Assembly: GCA_004552485.1 (NCBI GenBank)
Contig: SFOH01000029.1
Span: 1 to 25,970, forward strand
DNA from: Bacteroidales bacterium
GTDB lineage: Bacteria > Bacteroidota > Bacteroidia > Bacteroidales > Muribaculaceae
Direction of reading: 5' to 3'
Length of the DNA: 25,970 nt
This document shows, in pieces, positions 15,750 through 25,300 of the stretch (its first letter is position 1; every line of letters starts with the position of its first letter). The position numbers were made by a program, and so were the translations under genes. The notes beneath the pieces were generated by a model that made no database searches, was not told where the DNA came from, and was given only the letters and a program-made list of their open reading frames with translations.

Positions 15750-16196
15750 CTATGTCACGCCCGTGTGACCGAAGCCGCCGTCGCCGCGGTCGGTGGTGTC
15801 CAGCGAGTCGGTCTGCTGCCACACCACGTGCATCACGGGCGCCACGACGGCCTGGCAGATGCGCTCGCCGGGATTCACCGTGAACGGCTCCGTGCCGAGA
15901 TTAGCCAGAATCACGCCCACCGGACCGCGATAGTCGGCGTCGATGGTGCCCGGCGAGTTCAGCAGCGTCACGCCGTGCTTCAGCGCCAGCCCGCTGCGGG
16001 GACGCATCTGCATCTCATAGCCCTCGGGCACCGCCACACGCAGTCCCGTCGGAATCAGCGCACGCCCGCCGGCCGGAATAGTCACCGGCTCCGTCAGGTC
16101 GGCGCGGACATCCATGCCCGCAGCTGCCTCCGTGGCATACTGCGGCAGCGGCTGTCCGCCTTCGTTTATAATGTTTACCGTGATATTATTGTTCAT
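15750..16196 (-). CDS. dut: Deoxyuridine 5'-triphosphate nucleotidohydrolase (dUTPase)
   Basis: This 148-aa protein is a trimeric dUTPase that converts dUTP to dUMP and PPi, keeping uracil out of DNA and feeding dTMP synthesis. All five family motifs are present: AAGMDVRA (residues 25-32), PRSGLALK (66-73), GTIDADYRG (83-91) with the catalytic Asp, GERICQAVV (110-118), and the P-loop-like RGDGGFGHTG (137-146). The ATG at 16196 is chosen over an in-frame upstream codon because the family begins here. A TAnnTTTG box ends only 3 nt before this ATG, so a leaderless message is possible. It is the second gene of the minus-strand block, 38 bp after the small sorting-tail gene and 45 bp before the TPR gene. 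Confidence 0.96.
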   Translation of the reverse strand: MNNNITVNIINEGGQPLPQYATEAAAGMDVRADLTEPVTIPAGGRALIPTGLRVAVPEGYEMQMRPRSGLALKHGVTLLNSPGTIDADYRGPVGVILANLGTEPFTVNPGERICQAVVAPVMHVVWQQTDSLDTTDRGDGGFGHTGVT

Positions 16197-16199
16197 CTT

Positions 16200-16207
16200 C
16201 AAAAGTA
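16200..16207 (-). promoter_or_regulatory. Possible -7 box abutting the dut start codon
   Basis: On the minus strand the sequence reads TACTTTTG AAG ATG. TACTTTTG matches TAnnTTTG, and the start codon follows after 3 nt. If active, transcription would begin at or next to the ATG, giving a leaderless mRNA. No clear -33 element was identified, so chance occurrence is possible. Confidence 0.35.
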
Positions 16208-16234
16208 GGTCTAAAGAGTTAGCGGGGCCGAGCG

Positions 16235-16597
16235 TCACACGCGGATGCGGCGGCTCACGTTCTCCACGCGCACGATGTACATGCCGCGCTGGGGAATGCG
16301 CAGACGACTCGTACCGCGCTGCAGCGTCTGCGTCGACACCGTCTGCCCCAGGATGTTCACAATGCGCACGTCCGCGGCGCGAATCACCGTCACGTAGATG
16401 TACCCGCCGCGCGCGCTCACATCGGCCAGCGCCGGCGCGTCGGCAGATGCCGGCACGTCGGAGACAGCGGCCTGGGACGTGTGTTCCCAGCCCGGTCCGG
16501 CAGCGTATACGTCAGCGTCGCAGCCCCCCGTCATAGCCATGACAAAGGCCGCAACAGCTGCCGCTGCCCTCAGCTTTATTCTTATGCAGCGCTTCAT
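16235..16597 (-). CDS. Small exported protein consisting mainly of a T9SS sorting-tail-like domain
   Basis: This 120-aa protein has a basic, hydrophobic N-terminus (MKRCIRIKLRAAAAVAAFVMAM) ending near GGC at residue 26, which could be a signal peptide or a poor lipobox. A Ala/Ser/Asp-rich linker (about 30-62) follows. The last 56 residues, including YIYVTVIRAADVRIVNILGQTV, then RIPQRGMYIVRVENVSRRIRV, resemble the type A T9SS C-terminal domain: hydrophobic strands, a VxIxNxxGQxV core and a GxYIVRV strand before a basic end. The usual passenger domain is absent. It is the first gene of the minus-strand block, 38 bp before dut. The role is unknown; a degraded remnant of a larger gene or a deliberate small surface protein are both possible. 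Confidence 0.7.
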   Translation of the reverse strand: MKRCIRIKLRAAAAVAAFVMAMTGGCDADVYAAGPGWEHTSQAAVSDVPASADAPALADVSARGGYIYVTVIRAADVRIVNILGQTVSTQTLQRGTSRLRIPQRGMYIVRVENVSRRIRV

Positions 16598-16601
16598 GCC
16601 C

Positions 16602-16609
16602 CAAAATTA
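16602..16609 (-). promoter_or_regulatory. -7 box for the six-gene minus-strand block
   Basis: The minus strand reads TAATTTTG GGGC ATG. TAATTTTG matches TAnnTTTG and ends 4 nt before the start codon at 16597. This geometry predicts a leaderless or nearly leaderless transcript. It is the best promoter candidate for the block. Confidence 0.5.
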
Positions 16610-16635
16610 CAAAAAATTTCCGAACCGCACACTCT

Positions 16636-16702
16636 CCCCGCCCCCAAAATTGCACTTCCCCCGCCCAACTCCCCGCCGGGTCGCTTCTGGGCGGGGGCGG
16701 GG
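16636..16702. repeat. G/C-tract inverted repeat, G-rich on the operon strand
   Basis: CCCCGCCCCC (16636-16645) is the exact reverse complement of GGGGGCGGGG (16693-16702), with a 47-bp spacer. The spacer itself holds CCCCCGCCC (16658-16666) and CCCC (16671-16674). The minus strand, coding for the block starting at 16597, thus carries five G runs of 3-5 bases within 39-78 nt upstream of that start codon, with loops of 4, 1, 12 and 1 nt. A cruciform or a long-loop quadruplex is conceivable. Confidence 0.55.
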
Positions 16703-17074
16703 TGTGGCGGAGAGGATAAATTTTGGCAACAGAGCCTTAACATTTTTGTTACACTATTGCTTTTTCGGAAAAAATGTATTTTCTTTGCATTACAAATTCT
16801 GACGGGGATGTGTGCTCCCACTTATCCCGGGGTAGTGCGCATCCCTAAATTATTTGACCGACTGTAAATAAAGAATAACCAAAAATTAGACTTAAATCAT
16901 TGGTTGTCTGAGATTTACCACTTATTCATCACTTCAGCTACCCCTGATTTATCGTCTAAACCCTCTTCAGAATCCACCAGGTCTGCGCCTAATAACCGGC
17001 CAGGTTTCCATGCCTCGACATGATTATCTCCACAACGCCTTGATGACTGAAATATATAACCAAAACAAGCAAGC
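16703..17074. other. AT-richer gap upstream of the response regulator gene
   Basis: No gene is supported. The segment is clearly more AT-rich than its surroundings and holds T- and A-runs (TTTTTG at 16743-16748, GGAAAAAATG near 16768). No exact TAnnTTTG box in the plus direction was found; TATTTTCTTTG near 16777-16787 has the wrong spacing. The regulator's promoter probably lies here but I cannot place it. Confidence 0.5.
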
Positions 17075-17779
17075 ATGACAGATGATGCAGCCATAGGACA
17101 CATTCTCGTGGTCGACGATGAGAAATACATCTCCGACCTGCTCAAGTACAATCTTGAGGCTGAGCGCTACGGCGTGACCGTCGTCACCCGTGCCGCTGAC
17201 GTGCCCTCGATAGACCTGGCGCCTTTCCATCTGATTATTGCTGACGCCATGGGCCAGTCATTCTCCGGCATGGACATGCTCCGTGCCATCAAAGACAATC
17301 CCGCCACCTCCTACATCCCGGTGGTAATCCTCTCTCATTCAGACAGTCAGGATGACATCATCGACGCTTTAGACAACGGCGCCGACGACTACATTCTCAA
17401 GCCCTTCTCGCTCCGCGAGCTCATGGCGCGCATCCGCTCCGTGCTGCGCCGCCGCCAGGCCATGACCGCGCCGCGCGCCGCCACACGCCTCCAGTTCCGA
17501 GGCCTCAGCGTCGACCTGGTGCGCCGCCAGGCTTTCAGCTCCGACGGCTCGCCGCTCAACCTCACCAAAACGGAGTTCGCCATCCTCTCCTTCCTGCTCA
17601 AAAACCGCAACACATTCTTCAACCGCGCACAGGTCTACGACCAGGTGTGGCGCGACCAGGAGCGCCCCGCCAACGACCGCATCGTCGACACCAACATCTC
17701 GCGCCTGCGCAAGAAGTTGGGCGACGTGGCCGAGGGTCTGGTCAACCGCACCGGTCAGGGTTATGCGCTAATTGACTGA
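17075..17779 (+). CDS. OmpR/PhoB-type response regulator (orphan)
   Basis: This 234-aa protein is a DNA-binding two-component response regulator. The receiver domain (about 8-125) has a complete acid pocket: Asp14-Asp15, the phospho-acceptor Asp57 in LIIADAMG, Ser87 in VVILSHSD, and Lys109 in YILKPFS. The C-terminal winged-helix domain (about 140-234) shows LNLTKTEFAILSFLLKN, RAQVYDQVW, and the recognition region RIVDTNISRLRKKLG with GQGYAL at the end. No histidine kinase gene is adjacent on either side. The ATG at 17075 is used. rnhB follows after 5 bp, so the two are almost certainly cotranscribed. The signal and regulon are unknown. Confidence 0.93.
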   Translation: MTDDAAIGHILVVDDEKYISDLLKYNLEAERYGVTVVTRAADVPSIDLAPFHLIIADAMGQSFSGMDMLRAIKDNPATSYIPVVILSHSDSQDDIIDALDNGADDYILKPFSLRELMARIRSVLRRRQAMTAPRAATRLQFRGLSVDLVRRQAFSSDGSPLNLTKTEFAILSFLLKNRNTFFNRAQVYDQVWRDQERPANDRIVDTNISRLRKKLGDVAEGLVNRTGQGYALID

Positions 17780-17784
17780 GACTT

Positions 17785-18411
17785 ATGGCACGGAAAACCG
17801 CGAAAGAGACGGTCCGGTTGCCGTCATGTTTCAAGGCCGGACGCGCCGAAGCCGGCTGCGACGAGGCCGGCCGCGGTTGTCTGGCCGGACCGGTCTATGC
17901 CGCCGCCGTGATTCTTCCCGACGGTTACTCCCACCCCGGCCTCAACGATTCGAAGCAACTCACCGAGCACCAGCGCGACGAACTGCGCCGCGTCATCGAG
18001 GTCGACGCCGTGGCCTGGGCCGTGGGCATCGTCGAGGCCGACGAGATTGACCGCATCAACATTCTGCGGGCATCGATTCTGGCCATGCACCGCGCCCTCG
18101 ACGCCCTCGCCGTCGTCCCCGGCGCCGTCATCGTCGACGGCAACCGCTTCAGCCCCTGGGGCGACGTGGAATGTACCACCTTCGTCAAGGGCGACGGCCG
18201 CTTCGCCAACATTGCGGCGGCATCCATCCTCGCAAAGACACACCGCGACGAGCGCATGCGTCAGCTCGCCGAACAATATCCCCAATACGGCTGGGACGTC
18301 AACAAAGGCTACCCGACGGCCGCCCACCGCGAGGCCATCCGCCTCTACGGCCCCTGCCCTCTTCACCGCGCATCGTTCCGCCTGCTGCCCCCGCCAACGC
18401 TCTTCGACTGA
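17785..18411 (+). CDS. rnhB: Ribonuclease HII
   Basis: RNase HII (208 aa) cleaves the RNA strand of RNA-DNA hybrids and nicks at single ribonucleotides in DNA. The active-site acidic residues are visible: GCDEAGRGCLAGPV with Asp26 and Glu27, Asp118 in VIVDGN, and Asp155 in KTHRDERM. Other landmarks are LNDSKQLT (53-60), FVKGDGRFANIAAASILAK (133-151) and YGWDVNKGYPTAAHREA near 168-185. Length is normal; the first 20 residues extend slightly beyond the usual start. The ATG at 17785 lies 5 bp after the response regulator stop. The gene converges on the thioredoxin-like lipoprotein gene, with an 81-bp gap containing a hairpin. Confidence 0.96.
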   Translation: MARKTAKETVRLPSCFKAGRAEAGCDEAGRGCLAGPVYAAAVILPDGYSHPGLNDSKQLTEHQRDELRRVIEVDAVAWAVGIVEADEIDRINILRASILAMHRALDALAVVPGAVIVDGNRFSPWGDVECTTFVKGDGRFANIAAASILAKTHRDERMRQLAEQYPQYGWDVNKGYPTAAHREAIRLYGPCPLHRASFRLLPPPTLFD

Positions 18412-18432
18412 GCGGATTAGTCACACAACACA

Positions 18433-18471
18433 CTGCGGCGCCACCTCCCGAAAACGGAGATGACGCCGCAG
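18433..18471. terminator. Bidirectional hairpin between convergent genes
   Basis: CTGCGGCG (18433-18440) pairs with CGCCGCAG (18464-18471), with an inner CTCC/GGAG pairing and a possible outer ACAA/TTGT extension across a bulge. Neither strand has a strong T run afterwards. Its place between the rnhB and lipoprotein stops suggests a shared terminator. Confidence 0.5.
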
Positions 18472-18492
18472 TTGTCGTGTAATGGCCGCTCC

Positions 18493-18951
18493 TCACTCCA
18501 CCGTGAGGGCCGTGATGATGCCGGTCGGGGAGACGGTGTAGGAGCGCGGCACACCGCTGCGGGCAAAGAGATTGTAGACTGAGCGGTCGGGGACAGCGGC
18601 GTATGGCATTGTCAGGGACAGCGAGGCCCAGCAGGCAGCCACATCCTCGGCCTTCTCGGCGCGCGAGATGCAGACGATGCGCTGTCCTCCATCGTAAGCC
18701 TGCTGCCACCGTGGCAGCGCCGCCAGACAGTCGGGACAGGTGGTGGTGAAGAACACCAGCACCGTCTCGTGGCCCAACAGGCTGTTGGGCGAGGTGAACG
18801 CGCTGCCGTCATCGAGGCTGACGGTGAACGCCGGCACCGTGTCACCCACCCTCACGCGTGTGTCGGCATCAGCGCTGTCCGGCTCATTGCCCACACACCC
18901 GGCCAGGGCAAGACAGGCCATGACAACGCTTGCAAAACGGACCGGTCTCAT
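18493..18951 (-). CDS. Thioredoxin-fold (TlpA-like) lipoprotein with CPDC motif
   Basis: This 152-aa protein is a predicted envelope lipoprotein: lipobox LALAGC gives the modified Cys19. A thioredoxin-like domain covers about 34-152 with GDTVPAFTVSLDDGSAF, then VLVFFTTTCPDCLAALPRW, placing the redox pair at Cys72 and Cys75, and a cis-Pro in SGVPRSYTV near 135. Unlike the lipoprotein at 7960-9075 it keeps the CXXC site, so it could reduce or exchange disulfides outside the cytoplasm. It is the last gene of the right-hand operon, starting 4 bp after the DUF1573 stop. The upstream giant protein is Cys-containing, which makes it a possible substrate (inference). Confidence 0.87.
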   Translation of the reverse strand: MRPVRFASVVMACLALAGCVGNEPDSADADTRVRVGDTVPAFTVSLDDGSAFTSPNSLLGHETVLVFFTTTCPDCLAALPRWQQAYDGGQRIVCISRAEKAEDVAACWASLSLTMPYAAVPDRSVYNLFARSGVPRSYTVSPTGIITALTVE

Positions 18952-18955
18952 GGCT

Positions 18956-19384
18956 TCAGTCTTTGGTGCTGTAACGGTCCACCGTTCCCGTGATTACGAA
19001 ACTGTGAGGCGAACACTTGTCGTTGGAACGTATCCGCATTGACTTCACAAAGGCGCCGGGGTGACGGCGGGCTGAGCTGAAGAATACTTCTATGACTGCG
19101 GTGTCGCCCGGCGCAATGGCCTCACGGGGAAATTTGGCGTAGGAGCATCGGCAGTCAGAGAAGACGGATGTTATCACCAGCGCGGAATCGCCGGTGTTTA
19201 CAATTCTCAGCGGACGGGTGCAAAAGGTGTCGCGCAGCATAACGCCCATTTCCACACTGTTGCGGTCACCCACAAAAGAGAGGCGCGGGCCGGCCGCCGC
19301 CGCCATTGCGGCGGCAAGCGCAACAACAGCAATCACCGCGCGGGCCTTGCGTACGGGCCTCCCGGCCCTTCCGAGCAGTTTCAT
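18956..19384 (-). CDS. DUF1573 domain exported protein
   Basis: This 142-aa protein has an N-terminal signal peptide (about 1-31, with ARAVIAVVALAAAMAAAA), then a single DUF1573 immunoglobulin-like domain: RPLRIVNTGDSALVITSVFSDC (about 57-78), CRCSYAKFPREAIAPGDTAVIEVFF, and GAFVKSMRIRSND. The usual SCGCT turn of the family is SDCRCSY here, keeping both cysteines. Translation starts at the ATG whose last two bases overlap the TGA stop of the giant gene (ATGA), implying translational coupling; a long upstream extension in the same frame is a shadow of the giant gene. DUF1573 proteins are common in Bacteroidota; the function is not established. The TlpA-like gene follows after 4 bp. Confidence 0.87.
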   Translation of the reverse strand: MKLLGRAGRPVRKARAVIAVVALAAAMAAAAGPRLSFVGDRNSVEMGVMLRDTFCTRPLRIVNTGDSALVITSVFSDCRCSYAKFPREAIAPGDTAVIEVFFSSARRHPGAFVKSMRIRSNDKCSPHSFVITGTVDRYSTKD

Positions 19385-22300
19385 TGTATAACAATTTTTT
19401 GGGTTAGACGTTGCTTTCCGGCCTCGGCGTAAACAACATAGATGCCGCGTTCCAGCCGGAATGTGGCCGTACCGGAAGGCTCCGTGAGGGAGACAACGTT
19501 GCGGCCCAGCGTGTCGGCCACATGCACCTTCAGGGGCGCGTCGGCGGCGGCGTTCACGCATACCTCGCTGTTGTTGACGTCAATGGTGATTGCGGCTATG
19601 TCAGTGACATCAGCGGCGCCTGAAGTGATGAACAGGCGTCCGGCGACAGCCCCGTTCACAGTCACGGACAGGCCCTCCGAGAGCGGCGTAAAGCTGCCGG
19701 TTTCCGCATCGTAGAGAGAATATCCTGAGCCAATGGCGTCCACATCGGTAAAAGTGAGGGTCACGTCGCTCTCAGTGTTCACCAGGCCCACCTCCACGCT
19801 ATCAATGTCATTGAGCGCGTTGATGGTGACAGCGTTGTTGCCGGCAATGGTGTAAACGCGCGGCGTGGTGTTCAGCCCGTCCATCAGCATTTCCACATCC
19901 TCGCCAACGCGGAAGTCAGCTGAGGCAGCACCGTGCAGTGTAACCAGCGCGGCGGACAATGGCCGGCCGGTGTGGGCCGACGAGGCGGTGATGGTCATAC
20001 CATCGGCCTCCGAGGCGCTGCGGCTGCCGTAGAGCGGTGTTGCCGAGGCCACGGCGGGGCGCGCAACAGTCATTGTCTCAGCGTTGAAGCGGAGCGTGAT
20101 GGAGGTTGTGCTGTTCTCAGCCACCACAAAGAAACCCTGCATGGGCGCCAACAGGCCGCCCGTCTTGTTGGTGCCGGTTTCTGTCACGGTGCCGTCGGCG
20201 TTGACACGGATGTCGGAGGTGCCGTCGCCGTTCATCACATAAATCTGCTTCACCAGCCCGGCATTTTCGTTCAGGAACTTGGCAAGGTCCAGATAGGCCA
20301 TGAACGGGTTGCCGGTCATGAAGTATTTGTTTGGCGCATTGCCGCGGAGTGTCACGTCCAGCTCCGTGTTGTTGAGGCGTCCGGCATCGGCGCGGTCCAC
20401 GGCCTGCCCGTTTTCGGAGACATAGCCGTCAAACGAGTAGTATTTATATGAGGCGTCGGCCTTTGGCAGACGGAACTTCACCTTTTCAGGCTGCGCGCCG
20501 GCATCGCTCACATCCGTCTTCACGGTGAAGCCGGCGCCGGGAGTGTAGGGCACCTGAACATCGTTGTAGACGTTGCTCCATGTGGTGGTGAGGGCCACGT
20601 TGCGCTGAGCCACGTCAGCGCTGGGCAGTTCATAGACCATGGCCTTGGCGGCGTTCCACGAGCGCTGGTAGACTGCGGGGCGGAAACGGTCATAACGGTC
20701 CGTGGAGAACGTGATGTCTTTGAACAGTTCCGACTCCTGGCGTGCTGTGGCCTTGGGCAGATACATATCGCCGGCATATACGGCTTTCAGCGGCGATGCC
20801 AGCGTGTACCACCGGCCCGGGCGTGTCTCAAAGTCCACGGAGGCGGCGCCGTAGTTCAGCTGCTGCTGATTCAGCATGGTGGTGCCGCTGTTGAAGTGGA
20901 TGCTGTGGCAAGTGTTGGCCTGCCAGGGACGGCACACCACACGGGCGGCGTTGGCAGTGTGCTTCTCGGCCACCATGTCATATTCAATGTCCGGGGTGGC
21001 GTCGGCGCTTTCATCCACCGTCCAATTCTTTGTCACGGAAGAGCCGGAGATAAAATCAGTGTAAGAGATATCCGTAGCCTTGGGTTGGTTCAGAGTAATC
21101 TCGTGGTCGTTGAGACAGTCAATGGCCTTTACAAAATGCACGGGAGCATAGGAGCGGCGTGTGTTGTTGCGGTGCGATGTGCTTCCGGAGGGCACATCCT
21201 CGGGGTCCGAGCCCTCGGCATAGGTGTGAACGTCGGCGGCGTTGTCCTCGCGGAACATATCGGCGGCAGAGACGCGGCTCCAGTTGCCGTCGTTGTTGAA
21301 GTTGGCGTTGCCATTGGCGCCGGTCCACTTCTGGAACTCGGGCACCACCTTGATGGTGAGCACATCCTGGCCGTCGCAGATGGTCTGCGACGAGTTGTAT
21401 TTGTCCTCCTGATAGTCAAAGCGCACTCGGTAGTAGTATCCCTCGCGGAAGATGAAGTCATCGCGGAACTGCATGAGGGCGTTGTTGGAGGCCTTGTCGC
21501 CCTCCACAATGGCCGTAAGCTGACGCAGGCGGCCAATCTGTCGCATTCCGGACGGATTGTCCGTGGGCACGCTCAGGTTCTGGTACGCGGGGTCGTTGGT
21601 TTCCACCAGGTAGAGATAATCGTCGTTGGTCTTCTGCAGCAGGCGTGTCACGCCCGGTGTGGCCGCCTCAGTCCAGCGCAGGGGCACGCCCAGCAATTGG
21701 GTGTTGTCAGCGAGGTCTGCCTCAATGTTGCCGGACACCTGATTCAGCATATCCAGCGAGATGCGCAGGGGCACATCGTCCATGGTAGAGGGATAAGGGA
21801 TGGTGGTGCTGTTGATGCCGTGTTTGAGGAAGGGCGATTTGTTTGCCACCACCACGCGTATCTCGGACGGGTCAGTGCAAATCAGGAACGTGGCGGTCTC
21901 CTGTTGCTTGTAGCGGTTGATGGGAATGGCCGTGCAGTACACCACAAACTTGTCCATACCGTCCGGCACTGTCAGATAAGGGAACACATACGACGCTTTG
22001 TGGAGATGCAGCGGCGGACGACGCTGCCCGGCGGCCTCGCTGTACGTGGTGGAGAAATAAATCAGGCACTCGCGGGCCAGCTCCGTATATTGCTCCTTGG
22101 CGGGGACAGTGGGGTCCTCCTCCTCCAGATAATCCTTCACATCACGGAACTGTTTCACGGCGGCAGCCAGGCTTATGTGGCCAAGGCCGTTGGGCGACGT
22201 GTAGGTGGTGGAATTATACACGCTCATGGAGCCGTCGAACCAGTCCAGGTAAACATTCTTGCCCAGCGGAGTGTCCTTGGGGATGTTGCCGCTGCTGTCA

Positions 22301-25300
22301 CGGCCGTAGATGTCCAGCTGCACCATGGGCCACTGGTTTTCACACACCTGTATGTTGGTCATGTCCGGAACGGGGACGCCGTCAATTTTCACAACGCCGG
22401 AGGAGTGGATGATGAACGAGCACACCTTGGCGCACTCGCCGGTGACATCGAAGCTCAACGGAGTGATGTTGCCCGTGCCGGCTACATCAGTGTAAAGGGC
22501 CATATAGTATTCGCCGCCTATAACCAAATCTTTGTCCGTGGGCAAGGTGTTGAACACCAGGCAGCGCTCGCCGTCAATCACCATGCGGCTCACCGTTGAC
22601 GTTGGTTTGCCCCAGTCATCGTTGGTGAACTCCGGGTTCTTATCGTAGACGGTGTTGAATGTGGTGTGGCCAAACCATTTCACGCCCTCGCCGCTGTTGT
22701 ATTCATATTTCAGCACACTCTCGTTGAAGGCGCGTTCATAGGCATCGCTTTGGCCATCGTACTCCTTGAGTTTGCTGTCAAAGTCTGTTTTCTTGAGGAA
22801 GGTGTAATAGAACTGAACGTCTTTCGCCTCCGCCCGGTCAGGCACCTCGCCCATGGTGGCCATAATCACCTCGTAGGGAGTGTGCACGCGCACGGTGGTG
22901 GAGGTGCCGCCGGCGCAGATGGGCATAGTCTGTTTTGCCTGCATGCGCGGCTTTGCAACATAGACACGGATGTCGTCCACCATATAATCGGCGCCGCCTG
23001 AGCCCTTGCAGTTGTTCTCAAGAGAGAGAACATAGTGGTCAATGTCACCGGAGCTGAGGCCAAGCGCATCAAAATTAGGCACAAAGGAATAGTAGAAGTA
23101 ATGCCATTTACCCAGATAAGCATCATTGTTTTCGATGTAGCCGGTGGTGAAGCTGTGGAGCACCACCTTCTCTCCGTTGTGTTTCACAGCGGCAAAGTTG
23201 AGGATGAGGTTGGCCGTCTCGCCTCCGGAACATTCGCAAGCCCAACCGGTCACAAACAGCGTGGAGCCGGAGCAAAGGTCATCGATGTTCATTGTAGCCA
23301 TGGTGCCGGGGTCCGTCGAGGCGTTCACATAGTACATGAACCCATGCTGTTTGCCCTGCGTTTCATAGAACAGGCGGTCCTGACGGTGGCTTAAGCCGGC
23401 GTTGAAATTCTCATTGGCCGGCACGTTCGATGTTTTACCATTGTAAGGCACCGATGCTGTGTTTGTTGCCAGCACGTACATGTTGTAGTCATTGTAATAC
23501 GAATAACCGAAACTATAATTCGATTTATCCCATACAAACGGCCAGATGAGGCGGTAGCCCTCTCCATCCTGATGTGTGTACTTTGGATTGCCGATGAGAG
23601 GGGCGTATTCATCAAAGTCCACCTTGGCTTTCGGGGCGCCGAGGTTCAGGCCGTCGGCGGAGGAGATGTAGGAATTCAGCGTATGGCTGTATTTGGGCTG
23701 TGTCAGGTCATCCTCACGCACAAAGATTGCGGTCTGCTCAGGCATGAAAGTGATTTCATATTCCACCAGCACCAGTGGCTCACGGGTGCCCTTGATGCAG
23801 ACAGGGTAGTCGTTCTTGTCACGCGCTATGATTTGCACGGTGTAAGTGCCGGCTTTGGCATTTGCCGCCTCACAGGTTATGAAACGCACAAATGGCTCAT
23901 TGTATTCGCCAAGTTCATAGACGGCCGATTTATCGGCCGTCTGGAAAAGGCCTCCACGACTGGTATAATCATGACTGAGACTGAAAATATCTGTTTCTAC
24001 GCCTTTGGAATCTGTGGCCTTGATGTAGGGGTGATAAACACGTTGAGGCGTGTTGTTGTTGTCAAGGTAGAAGAAATCCATTGAGCCGCCCGGGTCTTTT
24101 GGCAGGTTCTTGAGGAGGCGCACCTGGAACTGTACACCGGCACGAGCGTTGATGATGCGCTTGTTGGCTTTTACGTAAGCGCGGTTTGCCTCTACCGATG
24201 AAGAAACTTCCTGAGCGAAGCGCGCGCCGTTCTTAACAGTGAAAATATGGCGGAAGGAAACAATGGGTTCCTTTAATTCACCCCCGCTGAGATTATGTTC
24301 CGGGTCCCACTGTTGATAGGAGTCCACCGCTATGACAACGTCATCGAAATTCTGATCATCAGTCCAGAACGCCGGCATATTTGAATAATTGGCATCAATA
24401 TCCCAAATTGCACGGCCCACCAAGTCGCCGTAGTGAGTGCGGCGTATGCGAGTGGGATTGTCCACGTAATAGAGATAGGGCGATGTTGCGTCCGTGGTGT
24501 AATCATACCAGCGGGACATCTGCACGTAATAGTTGCTCTGAGTTGCAAAGTCAGAGTACGGCTTCAGGATGCAAGTATATCCGGGCAGAGCATAGACGGT
24601 ATGCTCCGTGACGTGGGTGGGCTGCCTTACTCCTGTTTTGATGCGGCTGTCCTTTGACGCGTTGATATAGGTGAAATCCGGCATCGTCAGGCCGCTTGCC
24701 TGAGCGGTTTCCCATTGGTTGTTGCGAATTTTTTCCCAGTCGGTGTCTGTGAGATTCATGTAATTGTCGAACCCGTCCACATGCATAAAGCGGTTGGCCG
24801 GGTCCGCAATTCCCTGGGTGTGAGTGAATGTGTAGCGGTCCCATTCCGGGTCAATCGTCACGTTAGGCCCGGTGAAATCGCGCATATTCACCGGCTCGCC
24901 ATGGCCATGCACAGTCATTGTCTCCGGGAAGGGTTCACTTGACACCTGCAGCTCCGCAAGGTGGAAGAAAGTGTTATTGGACACGTCTTTGCCGTCAACC
25001 GCCGCCACCACCAGGCGCATCTTGTCATACTTGTAGGGAATATTGATACTTGCCCGGGAGATGGCGTTATAGCCGGCGGCAACGGCAACATTTCCAACAA
25101 CAGTGAAATCATCGTCGGAGTGGCCGTACTCATGCACTTCAACCTGAAATTTGGTGACGTGATGGCCGTCAATTTCGCGTTGCTGGAAGAAGAAATAAAC
25201 ATCTCCCGGCGCGTTAATTCCAAAATTGTTTACTTCAATATAGTATTTGTCGGCCACAACAGCCTCATGGCCTTCATATGAGTAATCGGAATGCCAGTAC

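Noticed and set aside
16777..16787. TATTTTCTTTG as a promoter for the response regulator gene
   Set aside because: The distance between TA and TTTG is 5 nt instead of 2, so it does not fit the TAnnTTTG box.
16915..17151. Small minus-strand open frame upstream of and overlapping the response regulator gene
   Set aside because: No signal peptide, domain or promoter, and it overlaps the start of a well-supported gene.
20896..22599. 567-codon plus-strand open frame opposite the giant surface protein gene
   Set aside because: Antisense shadow with His/Val/Gly bias and no domain; the minus strand carries clear beta-domain and sorting-tail sequence.
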